Shown here in pieces: positions 34,879 through 44,862 of a stretch of DNA of 64,000 nucleotides (position 1 is the stretch's first letter; every line of letters starts with the position of its first letter). The DNA is from Clostridium sp. DL-VIII. Its GTDB lineage: Bacteria > Bacillota > Clostridia > Clostridiales > Clostridiaceae. The stretch is taken from NCBI RefSeq assembly GCF_000230835.1, contig NZ_CM001240.1, forward strand, positions 591,001 to 655,000. The letters run 5' to 3'. The position numbers and the translations under genes were made by a program. Below the pieces are notes generated by a model. It searched no databases, was not told where the DNA came from, and saw nothing but the letters and a program-made list of their open reading frames with translations.

Positions 34879-34909
34879 TTGCCCTAGACATAACTCTAGG
34901 GATTAACAT
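34879..34909 (+). promoter_or_regulatory. MerR-type promoter with 19-base spacer
   Basis: -35 TTGCCC (34879-34884), 19 bases, -10 TAACAT (34904-34909), directed at the SDR gene. The palindrome CCCTAGA-CATAAC-TCTAGGG (34882-34901) fills the spacer. This is the classical MerR arrangement, in which the regulator twists the DNA to align the boxes. Confidence 0.65.
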
Positions 34910-35064
34910 GAGTATAAATCATAAGAAGTTAATTTTCAAGAATTATAAATGCTTAGTAAAATTAAAATTCACGAATAAAATAACCATTTGTGTTTTAAAG
35001 TATACCTAAAGCTATATGAACATAATTTCTAAATGATTAGTAAATATTTAAAGGAGAGTTTTTT

Positions 35065-35826
35065 ATGAGCAAAAACAGTAAAATTGCGTTAGTTACAGGT
35101 GGAAGTCGTGGAATTGGCAGAAATTCTGCAATATCATTATCTAAAAAGGGAATAGATGTGATTATAACTTACAATAATCAAAAGGAAAAGGCAGATGAAG
35201 TTGTAAAAGAAATTGAAGCAAATGGTGGTAAAGCTGCTGCTATTCAGCTTAATGTAGGTGATGTATCTTCCTTTGATTCCTTTGTATCTAAATTGTCACA
35301 TGTTTTAAAAGATAAATGGAATCAAGAGTATTTTAATTTTTTAATTAATAATGCTGGAATCTCAAATCATACGCCTATTTCAAATGTTACAGAGGAAGAA
35401 TTTGATAAAATATTTAATGTACACTTTAAAGGAGTTTTCTTTTTGACACAAAAGCTAATTCCCCTTATTGCTGATGAAGGTAGAATTATAAATACCTCCA
35501 CAATGTTAACTCGCTCTACATCTCCAGGTTCTGGACTTTATGCTTCTGCGAAAGGTGCCGTAGAAGTTTTTACTAGATATCTAGCTAAGGAATTAGGACC
35601 AAGAAAAATAAGAGCAAACACTATAGCTCCAGGAGCTGTTGATACTGAATTTAGTAAAGATACTTATATCAAAAATCCAGGACTTAAAGATATGATTGCT
35701 TCTTATACTGCACTTGGAAGAATGGGGGAAGCTTCTGATATTGGACCTGTCGTTGCAAGCCTATGTACAGATGAAATGGGTTGGGTCAATGGCCAATGTA
35801 TTGGAGTATTTGGATCAGTTCTATAA
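35065..35826 (+). CDS. SDR-family NAD(P)-dependent oxidoreductase, MerR-controlled
   Basis: 253 residues: TGGSRGIG cofactor loop (12-19), NNAG, catalytic Ser in NTSTMLTRS, YASAK active-site Tyr/Lys. It shares the size and several family positions with the SDR at 14,790 (such as LAKELGPRKIRANTIAPGAV), but its codon use fits the local AT-rich genome. Substrate unknown. AAAGGAG precedes ATG. The promoter at 34879 and the divergent MerR gene indicate inducible expression. Confidence 0.87.
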   Translation: MSKNSKIALVTGGSRGIGRNSAISLSKKGIDVIITYNNQKEKADEVVKEIEANGGKAAAIQLNVGDVSSFDSFVSKLSHVLKDKWNQEYFNFLINNAGISNHTPISNVTEEEFDKIFNVHFKGVFFLTQKLIPLIADEGRIINTSTMLTRSTSPGSGLYASAKGAVEVFTRYLAKELGPRKIRANTIAPGAVDTEFSKDTYIKNPGLKDMIASYTALGRMGEASDIGPVVASLCTDEMGWVNGQCIGVFGSVL

Positions 35827-35955
35827 TTAAAAACTGACAAACCTTGGAACGAATTAAATTTAAGCAGTTAGTTTTAATGAAAATTTATTATATAAATAAA
35901 TGTTTTGTAAGATCTTGGAGTAAACTGAAATAAAAGTGGAATGAGTGATTATAAT

Positions 35956-35989
35956 AACCCGTAGATAATTTGATTATTACTTACGGGTT
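35956..35989. terminator. Bidirectional terminator between convergent genes
   Basis: AACCCGTA (35956-35963) and TACGGGTT (35982-35989), with inner ATAAT/ATTAT pairs. A T-rich tail follows on the + strand. It separates the SDR gene from the convergent cupin gene. Confidence 0.7.
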
Positions 35990-35999
35990 TTGTTTTTGA

Positions 36000-36329
36000 C
36001 TACTCTAAAAAGTCTTCTCTTGTTGGCGTAAATACGTCTAATACTTCAGAACCTTCTTCCAAGACAATACATCCATGAGGAACATTCGAAGGGAAAAGTA
36101 TAGAATCTCCAGCAGTTACTATAGTTTCTTCACCATCTATTATAAATTTTAACTTACCCTTGAGTACGTAAGTAAATTGATCGTGAGGATGTGTATGTGG
36201 AACAACAGAGGTAGTTGTTTTATCAAACATGACTCTTGCACCTAGTAAATTTTCTCCGTTGGCTAAAATTTTTCTCTTTGTATTATCATCCGGGAATTGC
36301 ATAACTGCATCTTCATTTTTTATAATCAT
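36000..36329 (-). CDS. Cupin-domain protein
   Basis: The 109-residue single cupin has both motifs: HTHPHDQFTYVLKGKLKF (metal-binding His residues and Glu-like position) and GDSILFPSNVPHG. Small cupins of this kind bind a metal and a small ligand, or catalyse dioxygenase or isomerase steps; the role cannot be told from sequence. AGGAGAT precedes the ATG at 36329. It stands as a single gene convergent with the SDR gene. Confidence 0.85.
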   Translation of the reverse strand: MIIKNEDAVMQFPDDNTKRKILANGENLLGARVMFDKTTTSVVPHTHPHDQFTYVLKGKLKFIIDGEETIVTAGDSILFPSNVPHGCIVLEEGSEVLDVFTPTREDFLE

Positions 36330-36544
36330 AAAAGCATCTCCTTAATAAAACAATTTATATAAATTATACTATATTATCATTGTTTTTTGTGGAAAGTATT
36401 TTAGATAAGAAATTCGTATTATAAATATACAAAATATATGATGAATATACAATTAAAGAGTAATGGAACTGATATAATAGTGCTAAATTGAAGCTGCAGC
36501 TCATGAAAAAAGAAATAATATAATTTAACGGGGTGGAAGATTAT

Positions 36545-38806
36545 ATGATAGAAAATGATTTGAGTGAAATTTTAAAAGAGAGACTTGGCACAGAAGTTAG
36601 TAAAGCAAGTAATGAAGAAATTTATTTAGCATTATTAGAATTAACTAAAGGAGCTATTAATAAAAAGGGTATAAACAAAGGAAAGAGAAAATTGTATTAT
36701 ATTTCTGCTGAATTTCTAATTGGTAAATTATTATCTAATAATTTAATAAATCTAGGCCTATATGAGGAAGTTAAAAGCGCTTTAGCCAAAGGAGGAAAAG
36801 ATTTATCTGAAATTGAAGAGGTTGAATTAGAGCCATCTTTAGGTAATGGTGGACTTGGAAGATTGGCATCCTGTTTTTTAGATTCAATTGCAACTTTAGG
36901 TTTGAATGGAGATGGAGTTGGACTAAATTATCATTTTGGATTATTTAAACAAGTTTTTGAAGATCATAAGCAAGGAACAATTAAAAATCCATGGATTACA
37001 AAAGAAAGCTGGTTAACTAAGTCTGACATAAAATTTAATGTTCAATTTGGTGGATTTACAGTAATTTCAACTCTATATAATATAGATGTTACTGGATATG
37101 ATAAAGCTTCAAACAAACTTCATTTATTTGATATAGATACAATAGATGAGACTTTAGTTAAAGATGGGATTGATTTTAATAAAGAGGATATTAAAAAGAA
37201 TTTAACCTTATTCTTATATCCAGATGATAGTGATGAAGCCGGAGAGTTACTTAGAGTATATCAGCAATATTTCATGGTAAGTAACGCAGCTCAATTGATT
37301 TTGTTTGAGGCAGAAGAAAATGGGTATAATCTTCATAAATTAAATGAACATGTTGTAATCCAAATAAATGATACGCACCCATCAATGATTATTCCAGAAC
37401 TAATAAGGTTATTGGGTGAAAGAGGAATAGTTATATCAGAGGCAATCGAGATTGTTTCAAAGATATGCGCTTATACTAATCATACAATATTAGCAGAAGC
37501 TTTGGAAAAGTGGCCAGTATCATACTTGCAAAAAGTTGCGCCACAATTGCTACCTATTATTAGAGAGCTGGATAATCAAGTTAAGATGAAATTCAAGGAT
37601 GAAAAAGTAGCGATTATAGATAAAGAAGGCAGAGTTAATATGGCTCATATGGATATACATTATGGATTCAGTGTAAATGGCGTTGCAGCATTACATACTG
37701 AAATCCTAAAAAATGAAGAATTAAAACACTTTTATAATATATATCCACAGAAATTTAATAACAAAACTAATGGTATAACCTTTAGAAGGTGGTTAATTCA
37801 TTGCAATAATAAATTAGCTGATTATATTTCTGAACTTATAGGAGATGAATATAAAAAGGATGCTTCAAAGCTGGAAGGGTTAATTAAATTTATAGATAAT
37901 AAGGCTGTGTTAAAAAGAATAGGAGAGATAAAGAAGGAAAATAAAATCTCATTAAAAAAATATCTAAAGGAAACTCAAAACATTGAATTAGATGAAAACT
38001 CTATTTTTGATATTCAAATTAAAAGACTCCATGAATATAAGAGACAACAGATGAACGTACTATATGCTATCTATAAATATTTAGAGATAAAAAATGGCAG
38101 GATTCCAATAACTCCAATAACTATGATATTTGGAGCAAAGGCAGCTCCAGCTTATGTAATAGCTCAAGATATAATCCATGCTATTCTATGTTTGCAGGAA
38201 ATAGTAAATAATAATCCAGAAATTAATAAGTATTTAAAAATCGTTATGGTTGAGAATTATAATGTAACTAAAGCTTCTAAGTTAATTCCTGCTTGTGACT
38301 TATCAGAACAGATTTCTCTTGCATCGAAGGAGGCATCTGGTACTGGTAATATGAAGTTTATGTTAAATGGAGCATTAACTTTAGGAACAGAAGATGGAGC
38401 AAATGTTGAAATACATCAATTGGTTGGTGATGATAATATTTATATTTTTGGTGAATCTTCAGAAGATGTAATTGAACACTATAGGAAAAAAGATTATACT
38501 CCTAAGAGGTATTACGAAAAAACATCAATTAAGCAATTAGTAGATTTCATAATTGGAGATGAAATGAAAGCAGTTGGAGATAATGAGAATCTCATAAGAC
38601 TTCATAAGGAATTAATTAATAAGGATTGGTTTATGACCTTATTAGATATTGAGGATTATATAAAAGTAAAAGAACTTGCATTTAAAGATTATGAGGATAG
38701 AGAAACTTGGAACAGGAAAGTGTTAATCAACATTAGTAAAGCAGGATTTTTTTCTTCAGATAGAGCAATTGCTGAGTATAATAAAGATATTTGGAAATTA
38801 TCATAA
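36545..38806 (+). CDS. glgP: Glycogen/alpha-glucan phosphorylase
   Basis: The 753-residue protein is a GT35 phosphorylase: [40 protein letters not shown] and the pyridoxal-phosphate site [16 protein letters not shown] with its Schiff-base Lys. It releases glucose-1-phosphate from stored glucan (granulose in clostridia). ATG 36545 is favoured over GTG 36533 because GGGGTGG lies at a normal distance. The length is near the short bacterial forms. It is a single gene here; no other glg genes are adjacent. Confidence 0.93.
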   Translation: MIENDLSEILKERLGTEVSKASNEEIYLALLELTKGAINKKGINKGKRKLYYISAEFLIGKLLSNNLINLGLYEEVKSALAKGGKDLSEIEEVELEPSLGNGGLGRLASCFLDSIATLGLNGDGVGLNYHFGLFKQVFEDHKQGTIKNPWITKESWLTKSDIKFNVQFGGFTVISTLYNIDVTGYDKASNKLHLFDIDTIDETLVKDGIDFNKEDIKKNLTLFLYPDDSDEAGELLRVYQQYFMVSNAAQLILFEAEENGYNLHKLNEHVVIQINDTHPSMIIPELIRLLGERGIVISEAIEIVSKICAYTNHTILAEALEKWPVSYLQKVAPQLLPIIRELDNQVKMKFKDEKVAIIDKEGRVNMAHMDIHYGFSVNGVAALHTEILKNEELKHFYNIYPQKFNNKTNGITFRRWLIHCNNKLADYISELIGDEYKKDASKLEGLIKFIDNKAVLKRIGEIKKENKISLKKYLKETQNIELDENSIFDIQIKRLHEYKRQQMNVLYAIYKYLEIKNGRIPITPITMIFGAKAAPAYVIAQDIIHAILCLQEIVNNNPEINKYLKIVMVENYNVTKASKLIPACDLSEQISLASKEASGTGNMKFMLNGALTLGTEDGANVEIHQLVGDDNIYIFGESSEDVIEHYRKKDYTPKRYYEKTSIKQLVDFIIGDEMKAVGDNENLIRLHKELINKDWFMTLLDIEDYIKVKELAFKDYEDRETWNRKVLINISKAGFFSSDRAIAEYNKDIWKLS

Positions 38807-38998
38807 GTTGAGTTTTCATAGATTGTTCCATTTTTTGCTTCGCTTGAATTTATTTTTAGGGGATGAAGAAATTGGACCAATCTCTTTATTAGTAGCTTAT
38901 AGTAAAAATTGTGTAAGTTCTGCGGAAAATATATATGTAATTGTGATAGAACAGCATATAAATCTAAATTTAAAGTTAGTTATTTATAAGTATTTAAT

Positions 38999-39685
38999 TT
39001 ATCCAAAATTACTATTTCTATATTCTGAGGGTGATACTCCGGTAAAAGATTTAAAAACCTTGTTAAAATGGCTTTGATCGTGGAAGCCTAGAATTAAACT
39101 TATTTCCAGAATACTGCTGGTAGTAGTTACAAGCAGTACTTTAGCTCTATCAATCCTTATTTTTTTAGCATATTTCATAATTGTTATACCCATGTGTTTT
39201 TTAAAGCATTCAGATATATAGCCTTCAGATAAATTTAGATCTTTAGATATTTTTTTTAAAGAGATCTGACTTTCTATGTTAAGGTGGAGATGTTTTAGTA
39301 TTCTGTTTATAACAAAATTATCTTTCACTTCAACATCATTTATGAGCAAGTTAATATAAGTATCGATCATTTTTACTTCAAGTTCTTGAAGTTCTTTTAG
39401 GGTATTAATGGTTGGGATCAAGGTATAAAATTTATTATATATTGGATGAAGATATTTTGTTAAAATGCCATATTCAACTATTTCGCGAGTATACATTGCA
39501 TTCCAGATAATCAAATCATTTCTTTTATCTTCAATAGATATTCCTTCAGAAACTTCTTCTGTATGCTTTTTTAAAATTATTTCCAAGATTTGTGGTTTGG
39601 CTCTAAGTTTAATTAAGAAAGATACATCGTTATTAAAAATATTCATATCAGATATAAATGAATTATCCAAAGTAATCTCCTCCAA
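38999..39685 (-). CDS. AraC-family transcriptional regulator
   Basis: 228 residues. The C-terminal 100 residues form a double HTH (LKKISKDLNLSEGYISECFK, then ISLILGFHDQSHFNKVFKSF and TGVSPSEY). The N-terminal 125 residues are helical and match no named sensor domain that I recognise. The ATG at 39685 follows a GGAGGAGA-type SD. It faces the end of glgP on the opposite strand; targets are unknown. Confidence 0.8.
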   Translation of the reverse strand: MEEITLDNSFISDMNIFNNDVSFLIKLRAKPQILEIILKKHTEEVSEGISIEDKRNDLIIWNAMYTREIVEYGILTKYLHPIYNKFYTLIPTINTLKELQELEVKMIDTYINLLINDVEVKDNFVINRILKHLHLNIESQISLKKISKDLNLSEGYISECFKKHMGITIMKYAKKIRIDRAKVLLVTTTSSILEISLILGFHDQSHFNKVFKSFTGVSPSEYRNSNFG

Positions 39686-39865
39686 ACATTCCGGTTACAT
39701 ATTTTGAGTTTGATGCTAGATATATACATATTATAGTAGAAATATATTAAAAATATCAAATATATTTACGGAAGATTAATAGGATTCTTTTAATTTTAGA
39801 CAGTTAGTATTTGTCATGCTAAAATAGAGAAAGAGTAAATAAAAAATGTGACAGATGGTGAGCGA

Positions 39866-40288
39866 ATGATAAAAGCGAAATTAGAGAAGAACAAAAATGG
39901 AAAGATAATATTCAAATTGAAGCTTGATGATATTGATAAAGATAATATTCTATTTAAGAGAGTACTTATGGAGTCAAAAATTATCAAGGGAAAGTCCAGA
40001 TATCAATATGAGGTTCCATTAAGATTTTTTGTTCCTATATGTAATAATATAGGAGAGGGAAATATGATATTAGACAAGAAAAGCATATTATCATATTTAG
40101 AATTTTCGGATTACTATGATCAAAATTATTATACGGATGTAGAGGCTACAGCAAAATACATGAAAAAGTGGAGAGAAGAAGAATGCCCGGATATTTATAG
40201 AATTACCGTAGATAAAGATGACTATACAATAAAAAAGGAAGTAGCTTTTAAGAGGAATAAAATAGTAATTAAAAATTTTAAACTTTAA
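39866..40288 (+). CDS. Conserved-looking hypothetical protein
   Basis: About 140 residues, charged, with no signal peptide, membrane segment or motif I recognise. The first half looks like beta strands (KIIFKLKLDDIDKDNILF), the rest alternates aromatic and acidic residues. Start is uncertain: ATG 39866 has GGTGAG close by, and a GTG at 39848 is in frame. It is followed by a terminator and faces the HutD-like gene. Confidence 0.5.
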   Translation: MIKAKLEKNKNGKIIFKLKLDDIDKDNILFKRVLMESKIIKGKSRYQYEVPLRFFVPICNNIGEGNMILDKKSILSYLEFSDYYDQNYYTDVEATAKYMKKWREEECPDIYRITVDKDDYTIKKEVAFKRNKIVIKNFKL

Positions 40289-40357
40289 GGCACATGAAAA
40301 TAGGCTGGCAGATGGGCTTGTTATTTTTTTGATTGTGCCTAACTATAATAAATGAAG

Positions 40358-40392
40358 AAGGAGTGCTCATAAAAATAATAGGAGTACTCCTT
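40358..40392. terminator. Intrinsic terminator
   Basis: AAGGAGTGCTC (40358-40368) and GAGTACTCCTT (40382-40392) with one G-T pair, followed by TTTTA on the + strand; it also has AAAA before it for the opposite direction. Confidence 0.75.
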
Positions 40393-40412
40393 TTTATAAA
40401 ATATATATTAAA

Positions 40413-41030
40413 TTAGTAACGATATATTATACTTGCAATAATGTTAGTGGTATCAAAGCAATTATTGGAGAAAATAAATTCATATATTGACCGGGCATTA
40501 ATGTTATTGATTACTAATAAGTCATTAGTTCTAACATTATAAGGCTTATTGTCTATAGTACATTTAAAATTGCCATTTATCACATAAAAGCACAGAGCTA
40601 CTAGATCTTTATTAAGGGTTGTCTTATGTTTAAACTTAAGTTGTTTTTTGGGCAAAATACTTAAGTGAACTAGTTCTCCATTATAATTTTCTTTCGTCAT
40701 CAAATTAAAAACAGAGGCTTTGCCATAAGTTTTGGTATTCCAATCTCCCATGAAACCATCTTGATCAAAAGGTTTGAGTAATTTTGAATATTTATTTTCA
40801 TGTTCAAGGGTTATCTGGCCTTCAGTAACCATGAATTTACGCGAAACATTTGGAAGACTGCTAAAAGTAGATTCAGGGATATCAATTTTAGCAACACCAA
40901 GTCTCCATAAAAAATTCCTGCTTGCATAATCAGAATTTGCTGGATATGTTGTTAATTCTGTAGCCATACCTCCTGACCAAAATGTTGGCTTATAACCTTC
41001 TTGTTTTATTAATTCAACATTGCAGTTCAT
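40413..41030 (-). CDS. HutD/Ves-family cupin-like protein
   Basis: 205 residues with the family pattern: FWSGGMATELTTYPANSDYA, RNFLWRLGVAKID, STFSSLPNVSRKFMVTEG, LKPFDQDGFMGDW and SVFNLMTKE. HutD proteins accompany histidine-utilisation genes in some bacteria and have a bicupin fold; their biochemical role is poorly defined. No hut genes are nearby. The start follows AGGAGAG. Confidence 0.78.
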   Translation of the reverse strand: MNCNVELIKQEGYKPTFWSGGMATELTTYPANSDYASRNFLWRLGVAKIDIPESTFSSLPNVSRKFMVTEGQITLEHENKYSKLLKPFDQDGFMGDWNTKTYGKASVFNLMTKENYNGELVHLSILPKKQLKFKHKTTLNKDLVALCFYVINGNFKCTIDNKPYNVRTNDLLVINNINARSIYEFIFSNNCFDTTNIIASIIYRY

Positions 41031-41229
41031 AAAATTACTCTCCTTCTATTTGATAAATATTTTACATTCATTATATTAAAAAATATATGTATAATTGATG
41101 AAGTTAAGTACAATATAAAATATAATTAATTATGTAACTAAATTATACAATAAAATTGGAAAACAATTCATAGTAAAATGAAAATTAAAAGCAATTATTT
41201 AAAAAATATAATTATGGGGGGATAATATT

Positions 41230-41814
41230 ATGGATTACTTTAATGCTAAAAAGACATTGAGAAAAGAAATATTAAAAAAGCGCGAAAATATAGATATAGA
41301 TAATAAAGAAAAAATGGACAAGGAGATAATAAGGAGATTTTGTGAAAGTAAGTATTATAAAGATGCAAAACATATATTTATTTATATATCTTACGGTACA
41401 GAAATAAATACTAGAGGAATAATCAAAAAAGCTTTAAATGAAAATAAAAAGATTTATGTTCCAAGAACTGAACTTGATACTAGAATTATGGATGCAGTAG
41501 AAATTACATCAATGGATAATTTGATAAAAAGTTCCTATGGAATTTTAGAGCCATCAAAGGGAGAAGCAGAGATTAATCCAAATGAGCTTGATTTAATTGT
41601 GGTTCCCGGAGTAGCTTTTGATAGAAGTGGTGGAAGAATGGGATATGGTGCTGGATTTTATGATAGGTACTTTAAAAAAATTCATGAAGTAAATGTAGGA
41701 CGAATTACAAAAGTGGCATTAGCTTATGATTTTCAAGTTATTGATAAGGTACCAATGAATAAACAGGATGTGCCTATAGATTATATTATAACGGAAAAAG
41801 AATTCATAGATTAA
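41230..41814 (+). CDS. 5-formyltetrahydrofolate cyclo-ligase
   Basis: 194 residues. The ATP/folate-binding motif GGRMGYGAGFYDRYF is near the C-terminal third, the N-terminal basic helix KKTLRKEILKKRENI is typical, and YVPRTELDTRIMDAVEI follows. It converts 5-formyl-THF to 5,10-methenyl-THF with ATP, repairing the folate pool. GGGGGGAT is the SD. The coiled-coil gene follows after 43 bases and may be co-transcribed. Confidence 0.9.
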   Translation: MDYFNAKKTLRKEILKKRENIDIDNKEKMDKEIIRRFCESKYYKDAKHIFIYISYGTEINTRGIIKKALNENKKIYVPRTELDTRIMDAVEITSMDNLIKSSYGILEPSKGEAEINPNELDLIVVPGVAFDRSGGRMGYGAGFYDRYFKKIHEVNVGRITKVALAYDFQVIDKVPMNKQDVPIDYIITEKEFID

Positions 41815-41857
41815 AAACGTAGCACAGTTTGCGGTAGGTTTCTCGGAGGAATAGACT

Positions 41858-44482
41858 ATGGAATATAATGAAAGTAACTTTTTTTACCTGAAAAAAACTG
41901 ATATAAGTGAATATTATGATGAGTTAGTAAAAGCTGAATGTTTATGTGAGTATTTTCCGATAGTTACAAAAATTATAGTAAGAAAGATAATGGAAGTTTT
42001 TTTAAAGCATATAGCAGAGAAAAATAGCATAGAAGCGGATGTAGCTGTGAGAATTTTACTTAATAATGTTAGATTAAGTCCAAGTATTTCATTACCAGAA
42101 GAAATTTATAATGGTATTGAAACTGTGCTGATTAATGGATATGAGCATTCTTCGAGCAGCAATAAAAATGGAATAATTTTAAAGCATCCAATAGAAGTTT
42201 TAGAAACAATGCATCAGGTTCTGTGCTGGTATCTAAGAAAAACAACTCCAGAAGCAATAGAGACACTTGGAGATGTGAGTTTTAAAGCACCAAGCACTAT
42301 AGAATATACGGAAAAAGAAGCTACTAGAATAAAAGAAGATGTTTTATTAAAAAACAATCAAATTAATAATCTAAGGCAGAAAATTATTGAATCAGATGGT
42401 AAGTTCACAAATATAAGAGAGATAAATAATATTATAATTATAATAAAGGAAGAAAAATCTCGCTTAGAAAAAACGCAAATATTATTATGTGAAAAAATTA
42501 AGCTGCAAAAAAGATATGTATTAGAAGTTGAAAAAGATTATAAAACTTATATTAAAATATGCGATGATTTAAGGGAAAAATGTGATGAAAGCCAGGAATT
42601 ACTTTTTGAAAAAGAAAGTCAACTTGTTAAGCTTGAAATTCAAAGGCAGGAGTTAAAAAACTCAATAAAAAAATTAGATTATGAAGATCATTCGATAAAA
42701 AAAATGGAGCTGTCTCTGGATAGGGAAGTGGAAATATTAAGAGATACATATGATAACTTATCTAAATTAACAAATGAATATCAGGATATATTGGAAACTG
42801 TGGAGTTTTCATATGATAAGGAATTGCAAGAGATTTTAGGCGCTAAAAAAAATAACATAAAAGTTAAAATGAATTTTGAAGATGGAATATTTAATGAAAA
42901 TGTAATTAAGTGTACTCAAAATATAGCTGAAGCTAAGAGAAAAGTTATAATATTTAAGGAAATAGTGAATGAAAAAATTAATAGAGAAATTAAATATGAA
43001 TTACTTTATAAGAGCTTTTTAAGATTAAAGGGAAGAGAACTTAGAATCCTTTATACTATTCTTAATGTAACTGTTAACTTATTAAATAAGCCTAGAGAAC
43101 TATTTGCAAAATCAAATGAAGATAAGATTTTAGAAAATGTAACTCAAAATTTAGAAGAGCTTAGAAATGTGGATGATGAGGAAATTAAGCTAATTGTATA
43201 TTATAAATTAATAAAGCTATCAAAAGCGCCATTTGGAAGCATCTTCAGCAAGCTGCAATTTATAAAAAACTTGGATTCATTAGTAGACAAATCTTATGAG
43301 ATTTTAATGAGTAAAAAAAATTTTGACGGAAAGATAAAGAAGTTAGATTCAATTATTGAATATTATTTACAAAAGGTTATATTACTTGCAAAAAGTAAAG
43401 GGAATAGTAAGCAAATAAATGAAGAAATAATATCTAAAATTTGTAATAAGCTTTTAGAATTAAGGCGGAGAACAGACAATATAGGAAAAGTGCATTATGA
43501 AAAATTTAATTTAGATATCATGTCAGAAGCAGAACTTAAGAGCAGTATAGAAGCACAGCCGTATACATTTTTATCAATAATGCTTGATTTAGGAGATATT
43601 AATTCATATAGGGATATTTCTTTAATTATATTTGAAGTTTATAACATTGTTAATAAAAGATTTACCGAATATGATAGTAAAAATTCACTTGCAGGATTTT
43701 CAAATGAATACTTTATGATTCTTTTATTTTTATCGGATGAAAATACTTTTTTGGTTCAAAGGGATCAGGAAGAATTACTGCCGCTTTTAACTGTAGAAAT
43801 AATGGCGACAGTTTTTTTCTCAGATAATGAAGAAGCAGATTTAAATAGTTATAATAAAATGGTCTATATATGGAAGCAAAAGCAGCAAAGATATAGTTCT
43901 ATTTCCATTAAGAAGGAAGAAGAGGAAAGAGATCTAGAATTGCTGATGGAAGAAAAGAAGAGATTGGAAGTAATTCAAAAGGAATTAATGAGAAATCATA
44001 ATACTTTAGCTCAGAATTATGATAGTTATAGGGATCAATTTAAGAGAATTATAATGAATTCAGAAAAAAGAATTCTATTACCATCATATATGAATTACGA
44101 GGAATTGCGCATAAGAAAAGAAAAGGCTGAAAATAATATTAGCAAATCTAAAGATAAGCTTGGAACTTTAAAAAGCATAGTTTCACCAAGTATGTGGAAG
44201 GAACAGGCTAGTAAATTTATCAATGAATCAAACATGGATGAGGCCGAAAAACGCTTAATAGAAGAAGCGAAGCAAAAGCCATATTTTAAGAAAGAATACT
44301 TAGTATTCGTAGAATTAGAAGAAAAAATTAAACAGATAAATGAGTTAATAGAGAAAAATAAAGGAGAACTTCAAGATAAAGAATCTAAAATATCTGACAT
44401 TCAAGCTAAGATTAATGAGTTAAACAGGATGCTTTCTACTATAAAAGAAGTGTATGTAGACATAGAAGAAGGATATTATTAA
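41858..44482 (+). CDS. Large coiled-coil protein with DUF4145-like N-terminus
   Basis: 874 residues. The first 130 look like DUF4145 (an all-helical, HEPN-related domain found with restriction and defence enzymes): VRKIMEVFLKHIAEKN...INGYEHSS...VLCWYLRK. Residues about 155-350 and 690-870 are long coiled coils, separated by a helical central region. No ATPase motif, signal peptide or membrane segment is visible. This suggests a cytoplasmic scaffold or an antiphage/stress factor; I cannot assign a function. CTCGGAGGAA precedes the ATG. A strong terminator follows. Confidence 0.65.
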   Translation: MEYNESNFFYLKKTDISEYYDELVKAECLCEYFPIVTKIIVRKIMEVFLKHIAEKNSIEADVAVRILLNNVRLSPSISLPEEIYNGIETVLINGYEHSSSSNKNGIILKHPIEVLETMHQVLCWYLRKTTPEAIETLGDVSFKAPSTIEYTEKEATRIKEDVLLKNNQINNLRQKIIESDGKFTNIREINNIIIIIKEEKSRLEKTQILLCEKIKLQKRYVLEVEKDYKTYIKICDDLREKCDESQELLFEKESQLVKLEIQRQELKNSIKKLDYEDHSIKKMELSLDREVEILRDTYDNLSKLTNEYQDILETVEFSYDKELQEILGAKKNNIKVKMNFEDGIFNENVIKCTQNIAEAKRKVIIFKEIVNEKINREIKYELLYKSFLRLKGRELRILYTILNVTVNLLNKPRELFAKSNEDKILENVTQNLEELRNVDDEEIKLIVYYKLIKLSKAPFGSIFSKLQFIKNLDSLVDKSYEILMSKKNFDGKIKKLDSIIEYYLQKVILLAKSKGNSKQINEEIISKICNKLLELRRRTDNIGKVHYEKFNLDIMSEAELKSSIEAQPYTFLSIMLDLGDINSYRDISLIIFEVYNIVNKRFTEYDSKNSLAGFSNEYFMILLFLSDENTFLVQRDQEELLPLLTVEIMATVFFSDNEEADLNSYNKMVYIWKQKQQRYSSISIKKEEEERDLELLMEEKKRLEVIQKELMRNHNTLAQNYDSYRDQFKRIIMNSEKRILLPSYMNYEELRIRKEKAENNISKSKDKLGTLKSIVSPSMWKEQASKFINESNMDEAEKRLIEEAKQKPYFKKEYLVFVELEEKIKQINELIEKNKGELQDKESKISDIQAKINELNRMLSTIKEVYVDIEEGYY

Positions 44483-44683
44483 GTCATATTCTAGTGTATA
44501 AAAATGTTTTTAACTATATAAGTTCTAATTGAAATAATACATTTTACTAAAATATTAGTTTTAGAAATTTTGAAAAAATTTCATCATTCATTTTGAATTG
44601 TTAAACGTACATTGTTAATTGGAACTTATATATAAACTCTTGAAGCAGTTCTAATAAAAAAGGGTTGCTCCATTAGGAAAATC

Positions 44684-44731
44684 AGTCACAATATATTGTA
44701 TTTAAATTAAAAAATACAACATATTGTGACT
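44684..44731. terminator. Long bidirectional terminator between the coiled-coil gene and thrS
   Basis: Two 20-base arms (44684-44703 and 44712-44731) pair with one mismatch around an AAATTAAA-type loop; the outer GGTTGCT/AGCAATCC extends the stem. It lies between two convergent genes. The remaining bases of the 380-base gap show nothing else. Confidence 0.7.
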
Positions 44732-44862
44732 TTCATTCTTTGTGTAGCAATCCTAAGATTTTTTGTTGATAATATAACTAATAAGCTACAACTAGGAATC
44801 TACACAGTTTAAATAGCTATATAGATTCTACTACTGTAGATTGCGAATGTTAACTGATTTGA

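Noticed and set aside
38769-39077. Open frame between glgP and the AraC gene
   Set aside because: It overlaps both neighbours out of frame and has no start signal.
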